Source of the DNA: Thiobacillus sp.
Lineage (GTDB): Bacteria > Pseudomonadota > Gammaproteobacteria > Burkholderiales > Thiobacillaceae
Direction of reading: 5' to 3'
NCBI GenBank assembly: GCA_024710445.1
Contig: JANJUT010000104.1
Span: 1 to 11,174 of the forward strand
Length of the DNA: 11,174 nt
Part shown: positions 5,437 to 11,174 of the stretch, in pieces
Layout: every line of letters begins with the position of its first letter
Position numbering within the stretch: the stretch's first letter is position 1
Translations under genes and position numbers: made by a program
The notes under the pieces: generated by a model
What the model was told of the DNA's origin: nothing
The model's input: only the letters and a program-made list of their open reading frames with translations
Database searches by the model: none

Positions 5437-7476
5437 TTAGGCCATGCCGTTATGCCGCAGCAGGGCGTCGATGGTCGGCTCGCGGCCGCGAAAGGCCTTG
5501 AACGATTCGAGTGCCGGGCGGGCGCCGCCCTGGGCCAGGATTTCACTCCAGAAGCGGTGGCCGACTTCGGGATTCAGCACCCCGCCATAGCCCTCGGCCT
5601 CGTCCTCGAACAGTGCGTAGGCGTCGGCCGACAGCACTTCCGCCCACTTGTAGCTGTAATAGCCGGCCGCGTAGCCGCCGGCGAAGATGTGCGAGAAGTT
5701 GTTGGGGAAGCGGTTATAGGCGGGCGGGATCAGCACTGCGACCTGCTGGCGGATATCGTTGATCAGGTCGAGCGCGGTGCGGCCGCCGTTGGGATCGAAG
5801 TCGTCGTGCAGGTGCATGTCGAAGCTGGCGAACTCGATCTGGCGCAGCGTCTGCAGGCCGGACTGAAAGTTCTTCGCTGCCAGCATCTTGTCGAACAGTT
5901 CACGCGGCAGGGGCTCGCCAGTGTCGACGTGAGCGGTCATGTGCTTCAGTACGTCCCATTCCCAGCAGAAATTTTCCATGAACTGTGAGGGCAACTCGAC
6001 CGCGTCCCATTCCACGCCATTGATGCCGGATACGCCGATTTCCTCGATCTGGGTCAGCAGGTGGTGCAGGCCGTGACCGGTTTCGTGGAACAGGGTGATG
6101 ACCTCGTCGTGGGTGAACAGCGCAGGCTTGCCCCCCACCGGGCCGGAGAAGTTGCAGTTCAGATACGCCACCGGCGTCTGGATGCCGCCATTTTTCCTGC
6201 GGCGGGTGATGACATCGTCCATCCAGGCGCCGCCGCGCTTGGAGGCGCGTGCGTAGAGGTCGAGATAGAACTGGCCGATGCGCTGGCCGCTGTGGTCGGT
6301 CAGCGTGTAGAACTTGACGTCCGGATGCCACACCGGCGCCTTGTCCTCGCGGATGTGCAGACCGTAGAGCGTTTCGACCAGTTTGAACAGGCCGGCCAGC
6401 ACGTGCGGTTCGGGGAAGTAGGCCTTCACTTCCTGGTCGGAAAAGCTGTAGCGTGCCACGCGCAGTTTTTCCGAGGCGTAGGTGGTGTCCCAGGATTGCA
6501 GATCGGTAATGCCGAGTTCATCGCGCGCAAATGCCTTCAGTTCCTCGAAGTCCTTTTCGGCATAGGGGCGGGCACGCACGCCGAGCTCGTCGAGAAATTT
6601 CAATACTTCGGCCGGGGTGTCGGCCATCTTGGCGGCCAGCGACACTTCGGCATAGCTGTTGAATCCCAGCAGCACGGCCGCTTCGCGCCGCAGCTTGAGA
6701 ATGTCAGCAATCAGGGCCGTGTTGTCAAAGTCGGGTTTGCCGAGCTCGGAGGCGCGGGTGACGTAGGCACGATACAGCTGCTCGCGCAGGTCGCGATTAT
6801 TGGCGTATTGCATGACCGGCAGATAGGACGGCATGTGCAGGGTGATTTTCCAGCCACTCTTTCCATCCGCCTTGGCCGCAGCCTGCATCGCTTCCAGCGC
6901 GTCGTCCGGCAAGCCTGCGAGCTGCGCGGCATTGTCGATAAACAGGGCGTAGTCATTGGTCGCGTCGAGCAGGTTTTCCTCGAACTTGGCCGACAGCTTC
7001 GCCAGTTTTTCCTGCACCTGCATGAAACGGGCTTTTTTGTCGGCCTGCAGTTCGGCGCCGCCGAGACGGAAATCGCGTAGTTCGTTTTCAACGATTTTCC
7101 TGCGCGGGCCAGACAGCTCGGCAAAATCGGGGCGCGCCTTGAGCGCCTTGAACTTGGCGAACAGGGCTTCGTTTTGCCCCAGCTCGGCATAGAAAATGGT
7201 GATCTTGGGCAGGCAGGCATTGTAGACCTCGCGCAGTTCGGGCGAATCCATGACCGAATGCAGGTGCGATACCTGACCCCAGGCACGGCCCAGTTTCTCG
7301 TTCGCGTCTTCCAGCGGTGTCACGAAGGCGTCCCACTCGGCGGGCGTGTCGGCGGCCTCTGCCCGTGCCACGGCCGCGCGGCAGTCAGCCAGCAGCTGGT
7401 CGATGGCAGGGGTGACGAACTCGGGTTTGAATTCGGCAAAACGAGGCAGACCGGAAAAATCGAGCAAGGGATTCAT
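5437..7476 (-). CDS. prlC: oligopeptidase A (M3 family zinc metallopeptidase)
   Basis: This is a cytoplasmic zinc oligopeptidase of family M3A (OpdA/PrlC), which degrades short peptides, including cleaved signal peptides in E. coli. The 679-residue protein has the zinc motif HETGH (H464, E465, H468) followed by GLHHLL. The third ligand is E494 in DAVELPSQFMEN, spaced as in thimet oligopeptidase. The C-terminal HIFAGGYAAGYYSYKWAEV carries the conserved His/Tyr substrate-binding residues. Length and motif positions match E. coli OpdA closely. The frame stays open to 7779, but that extension runs through the divergent carbonic anhydrase gene. The ATG at 7476 begins MNPLLDFSGLPRF, the typical start. 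No strong ribosome-binding site is visible. A perfect TATAAT on the minus strand (7510-7505) lies about 30 bases upstream of the start. Confidence 0.95.
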   Translation of the reverse strand: MNPLLDFSGLPRFAEFKPEFVTPAIDQLLADCRAAVARAEAADTPAEWDAFVTPLEDANEKLGRAWGQVSHLHSVMDSPELREVYNACLPKITIFYAELGQNEALFAKFKALKARPDFAELSGPRRKIVENELRDFRLGGAELQADKKARFMQVQEKLAKLSAKFEENLLDATNDYALFIDNAAQLAGLPDDALEAMQAAAKADGKSGWKITLHMPSYLPVMQYANNRDLREQLYRAYVTRASELGKPDFDNTALIADILKLRREAAVLLGFNSYAEVSLAAKMADTPAEVLKFLDELGVRARPYAEKDFEELKAFARDELGITDLQSWDTTYASEKLRVARYSFSDQEVKAYFPEPHVLAGLFKLVETLYGLHIREDKAPVWHPDVKFYTLTDHSGQRIGQFYLDLYARASKRGGAWMDDVITRRRKNGGIQTPVAYLNCNFSGPVGGKPALFTHDEVITLFHETGHGLHHLLTQIEEIGVSGINGVEWDAVELPSQFMENFCWEWDVLKHMTAHVDTGEPLPRELFDKMLAAKNFQSGLQTLRQIEFASFDMHLHDDFDPNGGRTALDLINDIRQQVAVLIPPAYNRFPNNFSHIFAGGYAAGYYSYKWAEVLSADAYALFEDEAEGYGGVLNPEVGHRFWSEILAQGGARPALESFKAFRGREPTIDALLRHNGMA

Positions 7477-7504
7477 GGCGGCATTCAGGATGGGGGACAA
7501 GGCA

Positions 7505-7512
7505 ATTATACT
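7505..7512. promoter_or_regulatory. candidate overlapping divergent -10 elements between prlC and the carbonic anhydrase gene
   Basis: The 78-base gap between the divergent starts contains ATTATACT. Read on the minus strand, 7510-7505 is TATAAT, a perfect -10 hexamer for prlC. Read on the plus strand, 7507-7512 is TATACT, a five-of-six -10 for the carbonic anhydrase gene. Neither has a well-spaced -35: TTGAAA on the minus strand is 20 bases away, and TTCAGG on the plus strand is weak. If used, transcription would begin about 20-35 bases before each start codon. Confidence 0.4.
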
Positions 7513-7554
7513 TTCGGGCTGCTGACAGAATTTCAAGAGCCGCTTTTCAACCCT

Positions 7555-8112
7555 ATGTCGAACAAGGTTTACGATCATTCGCTGGAACCGCATCACGGCG
7601 CCGCCCCTCAACTCGCAAGCGGTGCCTGGGTGCATCCGCGGGCGACCGTTATCGGCGAAGTTAGCCTGGGTGCCGATGCATCGGTGTGGCCGGGCGCGGT
7701 GATCCGGGGCGACGTCAACAGCATCGTCATCGGTGACGCCAGCAATATCCAGGACGGCAGCGTGCTGCATGTGTCGCATAAGACCCCGGCCAACCCGGCG
7801 GGCGGGCCGCTACAGATTGGCGCACGTGTGACGGTGGGCCATACCGTGATCCTGCACGCCTGCAGCATCGGGGACGAATGCCTGATCGGCATGGGTTCGA
7901 TCATTCTCGACCGTGCGGTGATCCAGAAACATGTTTTGCTGGGCGCCGGCTCATTGGTTCCGGAAGGCAAGGTGCTGGAATCCGGTTATCTGTACCTGGG
8001 CCGCCCGGCCAAACGCGTACGCGAACTGACCGACGAGGAAATCGCGTATTTCAACTATTCCGCGCAGCACTATGTGCAATTGGCGCGGTCGTACCACTCA
8101 CCACAATCCTGA
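7555..8112 (+). CDS. gamma-class carbonic anhydrase-like protein (YrdA/CaiE/PaaY group)
   Basis: This 185-residue protein is built on a left-handed beta-helix of hexapeptide repeats (GEVSLGADASVWPGAVIRGDVNSI and onward), forming trimers with a metal at each interface. R51 and D53 (IRGDVN), Q66 (NIQDGSVLH) and the histidines H72, H96 and H101 (LHVSH and VGHTVILH) match the zinc/iron site of gamma-carbonic anhydrases. The acidic loop with the proton-shuttle glutamate of archaeal Cam is absent, as is usual in this subgroup, so real anhydrase activity is unproven. The ATG at 7555 begins MSNKVYDHSLEPH. An open extension upstream to 7174 runs antisense through prlC and is rejected. It is divergent from prlC, and the next gene starts 10 bases after its stop, so it probably leads an operon. 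Confidence 0.92.
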   Translation: MSNKVYDHSLEPHHGAAPQLASGAWVHPRATVIGEVSLGADASVWPGAVIRGDVNSIVIGDASNIQDGSVLHVSHKTPANPAGGPLQIGARVTVGHTVILHACSIGDECLIGMGSIILDRAVIQKHVLLGAGSLVPEGKVLESGYLYLGRPAKRVRELTDEEIAYFNYSAQHYVQLARSYHSPQS

Positions 8113-8122
8113 TTGTCTTGCC

Positions 8123-8617
8123 ATGAAACTCGCCAAACCGTTCCTCATCGCCGTTGCCGTGCTCGCTGTCGCAGGCGCGCTGGTCTACGCGCTGATGGAC
8201 AAGCCTCACGCACCGACAGCCACGTTCACCACCCTTGAAGGCCATCCCATCGTTCTCAGCGAACTGCGCGGCAAGGTCGTGCTGGTCAATTTCTGGGCAA
8301 CCTCCTGTCCGGGTTGCATCAAGGAAATGCCCGGCATGATCGAAACCTACAAGCGATACAAGGACCGCGGTTTTGAAATCGTTGCCGTGGCGATGAGCTA
8401 TGATCCACCGAACTACGTGGCGAATTTTGTACAGACCCGTCAGTTGCCGTTTCCGGTGGCGCTCGATGCCAACGGCGAACACGCGAAAGCATTTGGCGAT
8501 GTGCAGCTCACCCCCACCAGTTTCATCATCGGCAAGGACGGCAGCATTCTCGAACAAAAGCTCGGTGAGCTGGATTTCGTCAAGCTGAACGCCCTGCTGG
8601 ACAAGGAGTTATCGTGA
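8123..8617 (+). CDS. membrane-anchored TlpA/ResA-like thiol:disulfide oxidoreductase
   Basis: This 164-residue protein starts with a hydrophobic segment (about residues 5-24) that lacks an obvious cleavage site, so it is probably anchored in the inner membrane with its thioredoxin domain in the periplasm. The active site is FWATSCPGCIKEMP, with C62 and C65. CPGC replaces the CPPC or CEPC seen in many relatives, and Ser replaces the Trp before the first Cys. The cis-proline is P131 in LTPTSFIIGKDG. The family reduces specific periplasmic partners, for example in cytochrome c maturation. The ATG at 8123 is preferred over an upstream in-frame ATG (8072) because the latter lies inside the carbonic anhydrase gene and would spoil the membrane signal. 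Its stop overlaps the GTG of the small lipoprotein gene that follows, suggesting a functional pair. Confidence 0.9.
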   Translation: MKLAKPFLIAVAVLAVAGALVYALMDKPHAPTATFTTLEGHPIVLSELRGKVVLVNFWATSCPGCIKEMPGMIETYKRYKDRGFEIVAVAMSYDPPNYVANFVQTRQLPFPVALDANGEHAKAFGDVQLTPTSFIIGKDGSILEQKLGELDFVKLNALLDKELS

Positions 8618-8874
8618 TCAAGACCCTGACCGCCGCCCTGCTGCTTCTGACGCTGGCTGGCTGCAATTCGAATGGCGTCGCAAGCGGTACCCAGCCAGCC
8701 ACCAAGACATCCACGGGCAGAACCCTGCCTGCGGCCCCGCCGCCCCCGCAGGTGCAGGAAGAAGCCGCATCCTGCATTGCCGATGTCAAACAATGTGCGG
8801 ATGGCAGTTTTGTCGGTCGCGATGCGGCGAATAACTGCGCATTCAAGCCCTGCCCGGGCGAAGGCAAGCAATAA
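8614..8874 (+). CDS. small Cys-rich lipoprotein
   Basis: This 86-residue protein has a lipoprotein signal peptide with the lipobox LAGC (C17 lipidated). The next residue, Asn18, favours the outer membrane. A low-complexity Thr/Ala/Pro linker (about residues 20-50) leads to a compact C-terminal domain with four cysteines: C54, C61, C75 and C80, in the pattern CxxDVKxCxDGSxVxRDxxxNCxFxPC. I recall similar four-Cys segments in other small secreted bacterial proteins, but no function is assigned. The start is GTG at 8614 with AAGGAG five bases upstream, overlapping the TGA of the TlpA-like gene. The four cysteines probably form two disulfides. The neighbouring thiol oxidoreductase is a natural candidate to act on them; that link is inference from gene order. 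Confidence 0.85.
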   Translation: MIKTLTAALLLLTLAGCNSNGVASGTQPATKTSTGRTLPAAPPPPQVQEEAASCIADVKQCADGSFVGRDAANNCAFKPCPGEGKQ

Positions 8875-8915
8875 GCTTATTTCTGGACTGATTCAACCCT
8901 GGACCCACTCTTTAC

Positions 8916-10580
<1,665 letters not shown>

Positions 10581-10587
10581 ACACGCG

Positions 10588-11034
10588 ATGATCCTGGATA
10601 CGCTGGCCGGGTCGGGTCGTTATCGCGGGCTGCACCCATTGTTTGTGCGCGCCTTCGATTTCTTGAACGACAGCGATCTGTACGCGCTTGAGCCCGGCAA
10701 GCACACCGTGCAGGGCGAGCAGATTTTCGCCATCGTCGAGGCGTGTACGGGCCGCAGCCGGGCCGAGGCGAAGCTGGAATGTCATCGACGCTACATCGAT
10801 ATTCAGCTGGTGCTGGAAGGCGTGGATGAAATGGGCTGGAAACCATTGGCCGAATGCGCGGAACCGGCGACGGAATACGATGCGGCGCGTGACATCCAGT
10901 TCTTCAGAGACACGCCCTCAAGCTGGGTTGCCACGCCGACGGGGTCGTTTTGCCTGTTCTTCCCAAATGATGCGCACGCGCCGCTGGTAAGCGGGGGCTT
11001 GATACGCAAAGTGGTGGTGAAGGTGGCCTTGTAA
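10588..11034 (+). CDS. YhcH/YjgK/YiaL family protein (DUF386, cupin-like)
   Basis: This 148-residue cytoplasmic protein belongs to the YhcH/YjgK/YiaL family, beta-sandwich proteins of uncertain function. Relatives sit in sugar or sialic acid clusters and in biofilm-linked toxin-antitoxin contexts. The family signature residues are present: E64-CHRRYIDIQLVLEG (with H66), EMGWKPL in the middle, and FCLFFPNDAHAPL with H130. These His/Glu residues are a likely metal site. The gene follows ettA by 7 bases with no clear ribosome-binding site, so it may depend on read-through from ettA. No sugar-catabolism genes are nearby, so the context does not support a sialic acid role here. Confidence 0.9.
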   Translation: MILDTLAGSGRYRGLHPLFVRAFDFLNDSDLYALEPGKHTVQGEQIFAIVEACTGRSRAEAKLECHRRYIDIQLVLEGVDEMGWKPLAECAEPATEYDAARDIQFFRDTPSSWVATPTGSFCLFFPNDAHAPLVSGGLIRKVVVKVAL

Positions 11035-11040
11035 GGGCAT

Positions 11041-11100
11041 TCTGCCCGGGGATGGTCTCGGTTTTCCTGTGGCGGTGCCGCCCGTTCGCTTCCGGGCAGA
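11041..11100 (+). terminator. interrupted hairpin after the YhcH-family gene
   Basis: A perfect 9-bp outer stem (TCTGCCCGG with CCGGGCAGA) encloses a second stem GGCGG-TG-CCGCC (11071-11082). It begins 6 bases after the gene's stop. There is no T-run after the outer stem, and the 42-base interior is long, so intrinsic termination is only a possibility. The last 70 bases of the window (AT-rich, with GATAG-TGCCG-CTATC at 11130-11144) show no gene I can support. Confidence 0.35.
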
Positions 11101-11174
11101 TGGCGCACAAATTGCTAAAGGTACTGGAAGATAGTGCCGCTATCTATAGTCAATAAACCATAAGTTGTCATGCG

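Noticed and set aside
6061..7080. A 339-codon open frame on the plus strand antisense to prlC
   Set aside because: It lies wholly within the well-supported prlC gene in the opposite direction. Its translation shows no recognisable domain and looks like a high-GC shadow.
7477..7779. Upstream extension of prlC to 7779
   Set aside because: It would run antisense through the divergent carbonic anhydrase gene. The family N-terminus MNPLLDFSGLP begins at 7476.
8870..8881. Perfect 12-base palindrome AATAAGCTTATT at the end of the lipoprotein gene
   Set aside because: It includes the stop codon, has no flanking GC stem or T-run, and is short enough to occur by chance.

Overview
The window is about 60% GC (estimated by eye) and densely coded. 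It looks like ordinary chromosome of a Gram-negative proteobacterium. The gene styles (EttA, oligopeptidase A, a DUF4124/glutaredoxin fusion, YhcH, a gamma-carbonic anhydrase) and the codon usage suggest a betaproteobacterium, possibly Nitrosomonadales/Rhodocyclales-like. That placement is inference. No phage, CRISPR, rRNA or tRNA was seen.

Region 1 (1-2757, + strand) is a tight operon-like run. It contains a 5'-truncated TlpA-type thiol oxidoreductase, a second periplasmic thioredoxin-fold protein with a CPFC motif, a TolC-family outer membrane channel and a very short (170 aa) HlyD/RND-type periplasmic adaptor. The last three genes overlap or nearly overlap. No inner-membrane pump follows. 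Instead a 268-bp palindrome-rich element with perfect 24-bp terminal inverted repeats flanked by TA (2760-3027) sits immediately after the adaptor stop codon. It looks like a non-autonomous transposable element (MITE).

Region 2 (3029-7476, - strand) holds a MarC-family membrane protein, exonuclease III (xthA), a secreted DUF4124-glutaredoxin fusion with an unusual CGAPC motif, and oligopeptidase A (prlC). The xthA/DUF4124 gap (4690-4849) carries a 22-bp direct repeat and several hairpins.

Region 3 (7555-11034, + strand) is divergent from prlC across a 78-bp gap that may hold overlapping back-to-back promoters. It encodes a gamma-class carbonic anhydrase-like protein, a membrane-anchored TlpA-like protein whose stop overlaps the start of a small Cys-rich lipoprotein, the ABC-F ribosome factor EttA, and a YhcH/YjgK/YiaL-family protein. 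The last 140 bases hold a long interrupted hairpin and AT-rich DNA.

A recurring theme is extracytoplasmic thiol chemistry: four thioredoxin-fold proteins lie within 8.6 kb, in three transcription units. The best candidates for something undescribed are the redox/TolC/mini-adaptor operon that lacks a pump, and the TlpA plus four-Cys lipoprotein pair. The remaining genes are housekeeping-like. I do not see convincing evidence of a wholly new system.
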